DNA of 18,112 nucleotides from an uncultured Candidatus Melainabacteria bacterium (GCA_934692295.1 CAKUTL010000029.1:1-18112), one strand, 5' to 3'. Counted from the stretch's first letter, positions 6,381 through 14,045 are shown. Notes: generated from the letters alone by a model not told the origin. Made by a program: numbers and translations.

Positions 6381-6503
6381 TTAGAGATTCTTCGGGTAAA
6401 TTTGTAATACTATTTTCTGTATTCTATTGCTCTTCCCTCAGAATGACGTACTTTGAAGAATAGCCTTGCGTACGTCATACTGAGCAAAGCGAAGTATCTC
6501 TAG
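6381..6503. repeat. Hairpin module plus GTCATACTGAG repeat, facing each other
   Basis: The hairpin module (6381-6450) is in reverse orientation, running TAGAGATTCTTCGGGTAAAT to CCTCAGAATGACG as at 588-659. The shorter repeat with GAAGTATCTC follows at 6474-6502. Between them TGACGTAC (6444-6451) and GTACGTCA (6470-6477) are perfect inverted arms, so the two repeats form one larger palindromic unit. The intergenic region 6305-6601 otherwise holds only the terminator and the rsmI promoter. Confidence 0.65.
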
Positions 6504-6566
6504 CTGAACACTTTATGGTTTCGATATTTGTGGTTTCTCTTATTTCCTTTTAAAAATTGCTTCGAC

Positions 6567-6595
6567 TTGTTCCTGATTTCCTTTTATCTTATAAT
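6567..6595 (+). promoter_or_regulatory. rsmI promoter giving an apparently leaderless mRNA
   Basis: TTGTTC (6567-6572), a 17-base spacer and a perfect TATAAT (6590-6595). The ATG at 6602 begins six bases after the -10, which is where transcription itself should start. No Shine-Dalgarno sequence is present between box and start codon. Confidence 0.6.
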
Positions 6596-6601
6596 CAAGT
6601 T

Positions 6602-7414
6602 ATGAAAGAATTTGATTTTTATATAGTTCCGACACCAATCGGCAATTTGGAAGATATTACATTGCGAGCAATCGAAGTTTTGAAATCAGTTGATTTGATT
6701 GCTTGTGAAGATAGCAGAGTAACCCAAAAACTTCTAAATCATTTTAATATCAAGACAAAATGCGTTTCTTATCACAAGTACAATGAAAAAGAACGTATTT
6801 CTCAAATTGTTGAATTTTTAGAAGGCGGAGGAAAAATGGCTCTTGTTTCTGATGCCGGAACTCCATTAATTTGCGACCCAGGCTCTGTAATTGTGAAAGA
6901 GTTAACGGAACGAGGTTTTTCTCTAACCTCTCTTCCTGGAGCAAATGCTGTTGTTACTTTCCTTTCAAGAGTTTCAAGAGTGGATGAAAAATTTTCATTT
7001 GTGGGTTTTTTACCTAAAACTCAAATTCAGATTGAAAATATTGCAAAAGATTATATAAATGATGATTTTGTATTTTATGAATCACCTAATAGAATTATAA
7101 ATACCCTTAAAATTATTCAAAAAGTAAGACCCGATGCAAAAGTTGCTGTTGGGCGTGAGCTTACTAAAGTTTTTGAAGAAGTTATTATAGATAAAATTGA
7201 AAATGTTATCAAATATTTTGAGGAAAATATTTCAAAAGGTGAATTTGTTGTGATGATTTTCCGCAGTGAAAAAAATTCTGAAGAAAATGAAATTGAAAAT
7301 AAGATAAAATTATTGCAGGATAAAGGTTTTAGTGCGAAGGATATTTCCGTGATTTTGTCTGAATTATACGGCTTTAACAAAAATAAAATTTACAAACTTG
7401 CAATAGGTAAATAG
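6602..7414 (+). CDS. rsmI: 16S rRNA (cytidine(1402)-2'-O)-methyltransferase
   Basis: A 270-residue tetrapyrrole-methylase-fold enzyme that 2'-O-methylates C1402 in the decoding centre of 16S rRNA using SAM. Conserved blocks in order: VPTPIGNLEDIT (9-20), ACEDSR (34-39), VSDAGTPLICDPG (82-94) and LPGANA (111-116). GFLP follows at 135-138, then FYESPNRI and a GRELTKVFEE word. The C-terminal part (about 225-270) is lysine- and glutamate-rich, as usual. The frame is open to 6557, but the ATG at 6602 is preferred because the family begins a few residues before YIVPTPIGN and the promoter TATAAT lies immediately before it. Length is normal. Confidence 0.93.
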   Translation: MKEFDFYIVPTPIGNLEDITLRAIEVLKSVDLIACEDSRVTQKLLNHFNIKTKCVSYHKYNEKERISQIVEFLEGGGKMALVSDAGTPLICDPGSVIVKELTERGFSLTSLPGANAVVTFLSRVSRVDEKFSFVGFLPKTQIQIENIAKDYINDDFVFYESPNRIINTLKIIQKVRPDAKVAVGRELTKVFEEVIIDKIENVIKYFEENISKGEFVVMIFRSEKNSEENEIENKIKLLQDKGFSAKDISVILSELYGFNKNKIYKLAIGK

Positions 7415-7425
7415 ATGTAAATTTT

Positions 7426-7455
7426 TTGTACTTTTTCATGAATTTATGCTAAACT
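7426..7455 (+). promoter_or_regulatory. bamA promoter (extended -10)
   Basis: TTGTAC (7426-7431), an 18-base spacer and TGC-TAAACT with the hexamer at 7450-7455. It begins about 12 bases after the rsmI stop. The leader to the TTG start at 7496 would be about 34 bases and contains AAGGA. Confidence 0.5.
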
Positions 7456-7495
7456 TTTTAGTGGAGAGTAGTGAGAGTTTGTTAAGGAATATATT

Positions 7496-9505
7496 TTGAA
7501 CTTTAATGTTACAAAAAAGTTAGTATTTGCAGCTATTTTGGTATTTTTATCCCAAAATTCCAGCTTTGCTGTAGATGATGTTTGGGGAGGAATGGGTCTC
7601 ACTGATGATGCTGTCCAGTATAACAACGACTATGCAAATACTGTGTTTGAAAAATATACATCGCCAACAAATAATCAAATTCCGGATATTTCTACAAAAC
7701 AATATCCAACAAATTTATCTGCTCAAACAACAAGCTCTTCTGTTAGTAAAGAAAATAAAACTATTAATAATATTGAATTTTATGGGTTAAATTCTGTTCC
7801 TCAATCTGAAATTACAGACAAAATGCAAATGAAGGTTGGCGGAGAATATACCCGTGAAATGATGCAAACAGACCTCAAAACTATCTATGAAACAGGATAT
7901 TTTACTGAAAAAATGAAAGCTATTCCGACGACTAATCCGGATGGTACAGTTTCTGTAAAAATTGTTGTGGAAGAAAATATCCCTGTAAAAGATTTTACAA
8001 TTGAAGGTAATTCCGTAATTTCTACCGAAGATATTTTGGCGACATTGACTGGTATGAAAGGGAAACCTCAAAATATTACTCAACTAAACATTGCAATCTC
8101 CAAAATTCAAGAATTGTACCAAGATAAAGGTTATATTCTTGCGAGAATCGATTCTGTTACCGATGACCCTGATGGAACTATTAATATTAGTATCAAAGAG
8201 GGTATCATTGACAAAATCATGATAGAAGGTAACGAAAAAACTAAAGACTATATCGTTGCTAGAAATATTTTGACAGAACCTGGAATGATTTATAATGAAA
8301 ATCTTATTAAAGAAGATTTGGTAAGATTATACGCAACACAAGCATTCAAAGATGTAACAAGAGAAATTGAACCGAGTGAAGATATTCCTGATGCGTATGA
8401 TATTACAATAAAAATTCAAGAACAAAGAACTGCAAGCATTTCTGTTGGTGGTGGTTTGGATACAGTTACGGGTTTGTTTGGTTCTATGGGAATTACAGAA
8501 AATAACTTCCGTGGCAGATGTGAAAGACTTTCTTTAACAGGTTTGGTTGGTACTGGTGTAATTCTTAACGATTCATCCGTAAAAGATCACATGAATATTC
8601 AAGCTGAATTAAGTTATTTCAAACCATATTTTTATAATGCCGATACTTCTTTGAATACCAGAATTTTCTTCAGAGATTTCGGTTCTTACCAAGTTCCGTT
8701 AGCAGTTGAAAGAAGATATGGTGGTGAAGTTACAGTTGCTCACAAACTTAAATTCAATAGACACGCTACTGCAACATTCAGCTTAGGTGCAGAAAATATT
8801 GATGTTAAAGAAGGTGATTTCAATGGAATTTCTGCATTGTATAGAAAGTATAATGTTCCAATTTCTGATCGTGCAAAACAATTAGAAGGCGGTTTGTTCT
8901 TATCTTTGAGTCCTGCATTATTGTATGATACAAGGGATTCTGCGACTGTAACAAGACACGGAACAATGGCAAGTTTGAGATTTGATGAAAACATTGGCTT
9001 GAACGGATTTGATAAAACAAACGGTAAACTTACCGGTATGATTAAACAATATGTTCCTGTTGCGAAGAAATCATCTTTAGCATTCACTGTTAAAGGTGGC
9101 GGTGCAATACATGGCGATATTCCGGAAGTTATGGCTTATCGTTTAGGTGGACCTTATACTGTTAGAGGTTTCAAGATGAGTGGCGTTGGTACTGGTAATG
9201 CTTTCGTAATGGGTTCTGCTGAATTTGCAACTCCAATTCCGTTCTTGGACAGAACAAGAATTGCTTTCTTGAACAATTTGAGATTCACAGTTTGGGCTGA
9301 TGCAGGTAAAGTATTTGATGGCACTATTACTAACAAACTTTATGACAGACCAATGTATGCAGTATCTGCCGGTGTCGGCTTAAAAGTATTTATTCCGGGA
9401 ATGGGACCATTATCAATCGATTATGGTATTCCACTTACAAATCCTGGTCATAACGGTTCTAAAAATGGATACTTTACATTTGGTGTAGGTGATTTATTAT
9501 ATTAA
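7496..9505 (+). CDS. bamA: Outer membrane assembly protein BamA/Omp85 family, three POTRA domains
   Basis: A 669-residue outer-membrane beta-barrel protein that inserts other barrel proteins. A signal peptide (1-25, cut after SFA) leads to a low-complexity linker (about 28-88). Three POTRA domains follow at about 90-160, 163-236 and 238-310. The C-terminal half (315-669) is the 16-stranded barrel, with the lid-loop motif VRGF at 556-559 and an aromatic final residue. Proteobacterial BamA has five POTRAs; three is the cyanobacterial-type number. FRGRCERLSL (338-347) has a Cys where Gly is usual. The start is TTG, chosen for AAGGA seven bases upstream and the signal peptide immediately after it. 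skp follows by 24 bases. Confidence 0.9.
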   Translation: MNFNVTKKLVFAAILVFLSQNSSFAVDDVWGGMGLTDDAVQYNNDYANTVFEKYTSPTNNQIPDISTKQYPTNLSAQTTSSSVSKENKTINNIEFYGLNSVPQSEITDKMQMKVGGEYTREMMQTDLKTIYETGYFTEKMKAIPTTNPDGTVSVKIVVEENIPVKDFTIEGNSVISTEDILATLTGMKGKPQNITQLNIAISKIQELYQDKGYILARIDSVTDDPDGTINISIKEGIIDKIMIEGNEKTKDYIVARNILTEPGMIYNENLIKEDLVRLYATQAFKDVTREIEPSEDIPDAYDITIKIQEQRTASISVGGGLDTVTGLFGSMGITENNFRGRCERLSLTGLVGTGVILNDSSVKDHMNIQAELSYFKPYFYNADTSLNTRIFFRDFGSYQVPLAVERRYGGEVTVAHKLKFNRHATATFSLGAENIDVKEGDFNGISALYRKYNVPISDRAKQLEGGLFLSLSPALLYDTRDSATVTRHGTMASLRFDENIGLNGFDKTNGKLTGMIKQYVPVAKKSSLAFTVKGGGAIHGDIPEVMAYRLGGPYTVRGFKMSGVGTGNAFVMGSAEFATPIPFLDRTRIAFLNNLRFTVWADAGKVFDGTITNKLYDRPMYAVSAGVGLKVFIPGMGPLSIDYGIPLTNPGHNGSKNGYFTFGVGDLLY

Positions 9506-9529
9506 TTATAAAAATAAATAGGAGGAACT

Positions 9530-9979
9530 ATGAAAAAAATAAAATTGATGGCTCTATTAGCAGCTGTAGGTTTGACTTTCTCAATTGGCACAAGTGCTAA
9601 TGCTGAAGTTGGTTATTTAGATTACCAAAAAGTTTTAGACAATTATCCTGCGGCTCAACAAGCTGTAAAAGATATTGATGCAAAAGGTCTTGAACTTCAA
9701 CAATATATGCTTGAAAAAGAAAAACAATACAAAACTTTGGATACTCCATTAAAAAAACAAAATTTTGAAACTCAAACTGCAAACGAATTTAAAGCTAAAC
9801 AAGATGCTTTGTATAAATTAAGAAGCGATAAAGAAACTCAAATTTTGAACCAAGTTCAAGCTGCTGCAAAATCAGTTATGGTTTCACAAAGATTAGATGC
9901 AATCTTGTCTGATCAAGTAATCTTTGTTGGCGGTGTTGATGTTACTGATTTAATTATTCAAAAATTAAAAGGACAATAG
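9530..9979 (+). CDS. Skp/OmpH-family periplasmic chaperone
   Basis: A 149-residue secreted protein. The signal peptide (1-25) has a lysine start, hydrophobic core and ANA cleavage site. The mature protein begins EVGYLDYQKVLDNYP, the strand typical of the OmpH/Skp family. A long helical segment rich in Gln, Lys and Glu (about 42-125) would form the tentacle coiled coil. It closes with VIFVGGVDVTDLII, the returning strand and helix. Skp proteins are trimers that hold unfolded outer-membrane proteins on their way to BamA, which fits the position directly after bamA. A consensus AGGAGG precedes the ATG. It is slightly shorter than the E. coli protein (161 residues). Confidence 0.87.
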   Translation: MKKIKLMALLAAVGLTFSIGTSANAEVGYLDYQKVLDNYPAAQQAVKDIDAKGLELQQYMLEKEKQYKTLDTPLKKQNFETQTANEFKAKQDALYKLRSDKETQILNQVQAAAKSVMVSQRLDAILSDQVIFVGGVDVTDLIIQKLKGQ

Positions 9980-9990
9980 GTTATATTAAT

Positions 9991-10077
9991 AAGGAAAAAG
10001 GAAATAGGGAAATAAGGGAATAGGTTCAAAAAAGTAAATGAACTTATTTCCGTGTTCCTTCTTCCTTATTCCCTTAA
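9991..10077. repeat. Inverted pair of the purine-rich module
   Basis: The left arm (about 9991-10027, AAGGAAAAAGGAAATAGGGA onward) is the module seen at 149, 5371 and 15565. The right arm (about 10040-10077) is its reverse complement with a few differences. They are separated by about 12 bases. The transcript could fold into a hairpin with arms near 37 bases. The element starts 11 bases after the skp stop and ends just before the udp ribosome binding site, so it could end skp transcription or protect the mRNA 3' end. Confidence 0.7.
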
Positions 10078-10090
10078 TTAGGTGAAATTT

Positions 10091-10852
10091 ATGAAATATT
10101 CAGATGATGGAACACAATATCATGTAGGTATTAAAGCCGGTGATGTTGGAGAATATGTAATTCTCCCAGGAGATCCTAAAAGGTGTCAAAAAATTGCACA
10201 GTATTTCGATAATCCTCAACTTGTGGCAGATAGAAGAGAGTTTGTTACATATACGGGTTATTTAGATGGTGTAAAGGTTAGTGTAACCTCTACCGGTATC
10301 GGAGGTCCATCTGCCTCAATTGCAATGGAAGAACTTGTAAAATGCGGTGCTAAAACATTTATACGTGTTGGTACTTGTGGCGGAATGCAAGTTGACATCA
10401 AAGGCGGTGATATTGTTATTGCAACAGGTGCAATAAGAATGGAAGGTACATCTAAAGAGTATGCTCCGATTGAATTTCCTGCAGTTGCAGATTTGGATGT
10501 AACTAATGCTTTGGTTCAGGCGTCTAAAAATCTTGATTATCCTTGTCATACTGGGGTTGTTCAGTGTAAAGATGCTTTTTATGGTCAGCATAATCCGGAG
10601 ATTATGCCTGTATCTTACGAATTGCAAAATAAATGGGAAGCATGGAAACGTTTAGGTTGCTTGGCTTCTGAAATGGAATCTGCTGCCTTATTTGTAGTTG
10701 CAAGTTTCTTAAAAGTTAAAGTTGGTTCTGTATTTTTAGTTGTTGCAAACCAAGAAAGAGAAAAACAGGGACTTGAAAATCCGGTTGTACACGATACAGA
10801 AAAAGCGATTAAAACAGCTATTGAAGCGATTAAAATATTAATAAAAGGATAG
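10091..10852 (+). CDS. udp: Uridine phosphorylase
   Basis: A 253-residue enzyme of the PNP/UDP nucleoside phosphorylase family that cleaves uridine to uracil and ribose 1-phosphate. Visible are the phosphate-binding GDPKR (27-31), STGIGGPS (67-74) and RVGTCGG (92-98). EFPAVAD (129-134) and EMES (194-197), which grips the ribose hydroxyls, follow. These blocks and their spacing agree closely with E. coli Udp rather than with purine phosphorylases, although pyrimidine specificity is inferred. A GTG at 10082 is also in frame; the ATG at 10091 is preferred because AGGTG sits at the correct distance before it. It shares a transcript with the next gene (5-base gap). deoB, further on, would process the ribose 1-phosphate. 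Confidence 0.88.
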   Translation: MKYSDDGTQYHVGIKAGDVGEYVILPGDPKRCQKIAQYFDNPQLVADRREFVTYTGYLDGVKVSVTSTGIGGPSASIAMEELVKCGAKTFIRVGTCGGMQVDIKGGDIVIATGAIRMEGTSKEYAPIEFPAVADLDVTNALVQASKNLDYPCHTGVVQCKDAFYGQHNPEIMPVSYELQNKWEAWKRLGCLASEMESAALFVVASFLKVKVGSVFLVVANQEREKQGLENPVVHDTEKAIKTAIEAIKILIKG

Positions 10853-10857
10853 ATTTT

Positions 10858-12336
10858 ATGTTCGGTAAAAATAGAATGGAATATGTGATTAAAACATGTT
10901 CAACAGAAAATGCTCAGGATTTACAAAATTTGCTCAACGAAATGTCAATGAATGGTTGGGAATTATACAGTATGCATGAAGCAGGAGATGAGGAAACCCC
11001 TCAAATGAATTGTATTTTTATGCGTCCTGCCAAACCTGAAAACAATTCTGATAGCGACATAATCAATATTTCAGATTTTAAGAGTCAAATGGAAAAAATG
11101 CTTTCTCCAAAATTGACCGAATATGAAAAATGTCTTGAAATTCAATCTAAAATTCGTTCTCAAAAGGATAAAATAAATAAAATTAAAGCGGAATTAGATA
11201 ATGAAGCTCCTGCAACTGTTTCAAGAAACAAATTGAACGATAAAATTTCTGCGGGCTTAAAAGAATTAGATGATTTGAAAGCACATTTGAACAAGGCAAC
11301 TTCACCAGACTTGATGTATTCAAAACTTCATGAAGAAAAGTTGACTATTTATTTGAGTGAAGAGCTTTTGGGATTTGTTGATTCTGAAAGAGATAATTCC
11401 GGCGAAGAACTTATTGCTGAAACTGTTAAATCAAGATTAAAATTAACTGAAGAAGTTGGTTATATTATTCCAAAAGTTGTATTTAAAGATGACGAAAATC
11501 TAAACTCTTGTGAATTTAGCATTCGCATTCGTGGAATGGAAGTTTTTAGAGCAGGTGTTTGCCCAGGGTATTTGATGTTTTATGCTGATGAGCTTCATAC
11601 AGAACATAAGATTAAAAACTCAATCAATGCTATTGATGAAATAACTGAAAGAAAAGTTATTTGGGTTGAAAAAGACAAAACAAAAGATTTTTGGCAAAAA
11701 GGTATTACTTCATCTGAATATATTTCAAAAGCCTTAGAATATGTTGCTATCAAATATGTTGATGATTTGCTTGATTATGATGATATTGATAAATATTTAG
11801 AAGTTGTTGAAAAAGAAAATGATTTCTTGATTGAAAATATTATTCCCGATTTGTTGACATATTCAGATTTGAAATATATCATGACGAGTTTGATAAAAGA
11901 AAAAGTTTCAATCAAAAATATTACCTACATTTTTGAAAAAATTAATGACTTTGCAGAAGAAGGCAGCAAGGCTGATATTTTGAATAAAATCAGACTTTCA
12001 CTTGCCAGACAAATTTGTAGAAAATATACAAACGATGATGGTGAAACCATCAGTGCATTTGAACTTTCAGAAAAAACATACTCTGATATTGTGCTAGGTT
12101 GTGATGAAACAGAAGATTCATTGATTAAAATTGATGGAGAAGTTGCTGAAAAATTGGCAGTAAAAATTCAAAAGAAAGCTAAAAAATTAAATATTCATTC
12201 TCCAAAATTGATTGTTCCAATGGATTACAGGCAGATATTTTTCACATTACTATCTTTATATATCAATGATATTACAGTACTTGCTCAAGAAGAAATTGGC
12301 TGTACATTCAAAATTGATAGCCTTGGTGAAATTTAG
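10858..12336 (+). CDS. Soluble FlhA/SctV cytoplasmic-domain homologue with DUF4177-like N-terminus
   Basis: A 492-residue protein with no signal peptide or membrane helix. Residues 7-57 (MEYVIKTC... NGWELYSMHE ... CIFMRP) resemble the DUF4177 fold. Residues 73-146 are charged and helical, probably coiled coil. From about 160 to the end the order of motifs is that of the FHIPEP-family cytoplasmic domain. ELLGFVDSERDNSGEELIA (169-187) matches the LGYGLIPLVDxxxGGxLL region. EEVGYIIPKVVFKDDENLN (198-216) matches ELGFVVPPVRIRDNLxL. IRGMEVFRAG (224-233) matches the KGVEIARGE strand. IPDLLTYSDLKYIMTSLI (329-346) and EKVSIKNITYIFEKI (348-362) match the LVPxLLxLxxVQxVLxxLLxExVSIRDLxTILE core. SLARQICRKY (381-390) matches ALxRQI. 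The eight-helix membrane part of FlhA is absent. AAGGA precedes the ATG. No other secretion or flagellar gene is nearby. Confidence 0.72.
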   Translation: MFGKNRMEYVIKTCSTENAQDLQNLLNEMSMNGWELYSMHEAGDEETPQMNCIFMRPAKPENNSDSDIINISDFKSQMEKMLSPKLTEYEKCLEIQSKIRSQKDKINKIKAELDNEAPATVSRNKLNDKISAGLKELDDLKAHLNKATSPDLMYSKLHEEKLTIYLSEELLGFVDSERDNSGEELIAETVKSRLKLTEEVGYIIPKVVFKDDENLNSCEFSIRIRGMEVFRAGVCPGYLMFYADELHTEHKIKNSINAIDEITERKVIWVEKDKTKDFWQKGITSSEYISKALEYVAIKYVDDLLDYDDIDKYLEVVEKENDFLIENIIPDLLTYSDLKYIMTSLIKEKVSIKNITYIFEKINDFAEEGSKADILNKIRLSLARQICRKYTNDDGETISAFELSEKTYSDIVLGCDETEDSLIKIDGEVAEKLAVKIQKKAKKLNIHSPKLIVPMDYRQIFFTLLSLYINDITVLAQEEIGCTFKIDSLGEI

Positions 12337-12376
12337 TTTTGGATAAATGTAATTTAAAAAAATAAATTAGCCTAAC

Positions 12377-12469
12377 TTACATCAAAGTTGCGGCAAATAC
12401 TTTGCTGATTGTCATAATCAGCAAGTTTATACAAACTAAAATTCCAAGTATTATTAATAGTTTTTTCAT
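12377..12469 (-). CDS. Possible 30-residue hydrophobic peptide
   Basis: A small open frame in the 260-base gap between the FlhA-C-like gene and deoB, on the opposite strand. It reads MKKLLIILGILVCINLLIMT followed by ten residues ending VFAATLM. That is two lysines, a hydrophobic stretch of about 17 and an AxA-like end, so it looks like either a single-helix membrane peptide or a signal-peptide remnant. AGGA lies seven bases before the ATG, and a TATAAA box lies about 25-30 bases upstream. A perfect 9-bp stem (TTGCTGATT 12402-12410, AATCAGCAA 12416-12424) lies inside it. It is too short for certainty. The rest of the gap (12470-12567) shows nothing else clear. Confidence 0.4.
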   Translation of the reverse strand: MKKLLIILGILVCINLLIMTISKVFAATLM

Positions 12470-12567
12470 TATTTAATCCTAACCGATTTTATAATGATAA
12501 AATAAGTTTTATGGTTTTGTATCCTCTTTTTATAGGAATTTTAAGTTGTTTGATTTTAGGCATTTTA

Positions 12568-12576
12568 TGCTAGAAT
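12568..12576 (+). promoter_or_regulatory. deoB extended -10 promoter
   Basis: TTATGC-TAGAAT, with the TG at -14/-15 and the hexamer at 12571-12576. It is 21 bases before the deoB ATG, with AAAAAGGAG in between. TTTGAT at 12550-12555 is a possible weak -35 with a short spacer. Confidence 0.5.
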
Positions 12577-12596
12577 ACAAGAAAAAGGAGATTATT

Positions 12597-13778
12597 ATGT
12601 CAGATATTAGAGCAATCATAATGGTTATTGATTCTATGGGCATTGGTGCAATGCCTGACTGCAAGGAATTTGGTGATACTCCAGAATGTAATACTTTAAA
12701 GCATGTTTGCGAATTCAATAATGGGTTAAATGTGCCAAATTTAGAGAAAATGGGTCTTGGTAATTTGCAAGATTTTATGGGAATTAAAAAAGTTGAAAAT
12801 CCAACTGCAACTTATGCAACTCTTGTTGAAAAATCTAAGGGAAAAGATACAACAACCGGTCATTGGGAAATTGCTGGAATTACTTTAGATAGAGCTTTTT
12901 CAACTTTTCCAAATGGATTCCCAAAAGAATTTATTGACAAGTTTATAGAACAAACAAAATGTGGTGGTATTTTAGCAAATTATCCTGCTAGTGGTACGGC
13001 TGTTATTGCAGAACTTAATGATGAACATCATGCAACAAAATTCCCAATTGTTTACACTTCTGCTGATAGCGTTTTCCAAATTGCAGTTGATACTGATTTA
13101 ATTCCTTTGGAAACACTATATGACTGGTGTAGAATTGCAAGACGAATTTTAACGGAAGATAATTACTATGTTTCAAGAGTAATTGCAAGACCATATAAAG
13201 TTATTGATGGCAAACCAACAAGAATTTCAAAAGATAGAAGAGATTATTCAATTGAGCCAATTGCCCCAACATTGTTGAATGAAGTTAAGGATAATGGTGG
13301 TAAAGTTATCGGTATCGGTAAAATTGAAGATATTTTCTCTAAATCCGGTATTACTCATGCTATTCATACAGGTTCTAATAAAGAAGGTTTGGAGTTGACT
13401 CTAAAAGCTGTTAAGCATGAACTTCCACTAGAAGATATTGCTTACATTAAGGGTAAAAAATATAATAACCAAGAAATAATTTTCACCAACCTTGTTGATA
13501 CTGATATGCTATATGGACATAGAAACGATGCAAAAGGTTATGGAAAAGCTATTGAAGAAATCGATACGTACTTAAAACCAATTATTGATGCAATGGAAGA
13601 GTATGATTTACTCATAATTACCGCTGATCATGGTTGCGATCCGACTGTTTCGGGAACAGACCACACAAGAGAAAAGGTTCCGTTTTTGATGTATTCAAAA
13701 TCTCTTCCATCTCAAGGAAACTTAGGTGAAATTGAAGGTTTTGATTCTATTGCAAGTTTTATTCGTGATTGGATTTAA
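12597..13778 (+). CDS. deoB: Phosphopentomutase
   Basis: A 393-residue alkaline-phosphatase-superfamily enzyme that interconverts ribose (or deoxyribose) 1-phosphate and 5-phosphate, joining nucleoside breakdown to the pentose phosphate pathway. MVIDSMGIGAMPD (9-21) gives metal ligand Asp12. GKDTTTGHWE (82-91) holds the threonine that carries the phosphate. YTSADSVFQIA is the conserved middle block. ADHGCDP (343-349) and TDHTREKVP (354-362) supply the C-terminal Asp/His metal ligands. The frame is open back to 12546; the ATG at 12597 follows AAAAAGGAG and fits the family start. It complements udp at 10091, although the two are separated and have distinct promoters. Confidence 0.95.
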   Translation: MSDIRAIIMVIDSMGIGAMPDCKEFGDTPECNTLKHVCEFNNGLNVPNLEKMGLGNLQDFMGIKKVENPTATYATLVEKSKGKDTTTGHWEIAGITLDRAFSTFPNGFPKEFIDKFIEQTKCGGILANYPASGTAVIAELNDEHHATKFPIVYTSADSVFQIAVDTDLIPLETLYDWCRIARRILTEDNYYVSRVIARPYKVIDGKPTRISKDRRDYSIEPIAPTLLNEVKDNGGKVIGIGKIEDIFSKSGITHAIHTGSNKEGLELTLKAVKHELPLEDIAYIKGKKYNNQEIIFTNLVDTDMLYGHRNDAKGYGKAIEEIDTYLKPIIDAMEEYDLLIITADHGCDPTVSGTDHTREKVPFLMYSKSLPSQGNLGEIEGFDSIASFIRDWI

Positions 13779-13807
13779 TTTTGTTGTAGAAATTTTTAAT
13801 TGTTTGT

Positions 13808-13840
13808 TATATAATTTTGTTGTAGATCTTGAAATCTACA
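13808..13840 (+). promoter_or_regulatory. Ferredoxin promoter and 5' leader hairpin
   Basis: TGT precedes TATATAAT (13808-13815), again an extended -10. The expected transcript start is near 13822, at the foot of a 7-bp perfect stem TGTAGAT (13821-13827) / ATCTACA (13834-13840). A 12-base word TTTTGTTGTAGA is repeated at 13779-13790 and 13815-13826. The hairpin at the very 5' end could stabilise the mRNA or be an operator. Confidence 0.45.
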
Positions 13841-13868
13841 GGATGTAAAAAATAAGGAGAAAAACAAA

Positions 13869-14045
13869 ATGACAGTTAAAGTTAATGATAGTTGTATCGC
13901 TTGTGGTGCTTGTGAATCAATTTGTGATGCTGTATTCTCAATTGATGATAAAGCAGTTGTTAACGAAGCTGCTGTAGCTGATAACATGGATGCAGTTAAA
14001 GAAGCTGCTGATTCATGCCCAGTTGCTGCTATCGAAGTTGAATAA
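13869..14045 (+). CDS. Small [4Fe-4S] ferredoxin
   Basis: A 58-residue acidic protein. The cysteines are CIACGACESIC (Cys9, Cys12, Cys15, Cys19) and a distal SCPVAAIEVE (Cys50-Pro). Cys9, Cys12, Cys15 and Cys50 form the standard ligand set for one [4Fe-4S] cluster. The second cluster motif of clostridial 2[4Fe-4S] ferredoxins is missing, and its region is replaced by an Ala/Asp-rich helix. Cys19 is spare and has no partner visible. It would be a low-potential electron carrier in the cytosol, with unknown partners. AAGGAG precedes the ATG by 11 bases. The gene is read alone between the promoter at 13808 and the terminator at 14070. Confidence 0.9.
   Translation: MTVKVNDSCIACGACESICDAVFSIDDKAVVNEAAVADNMDAVKEAADSCPVAAIEVE

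Noticed and set aside
8740..9087. Long antisense frame inside bamA
   Set aside because: Shadow of the barrel coding sequence; no start signal and no domain.
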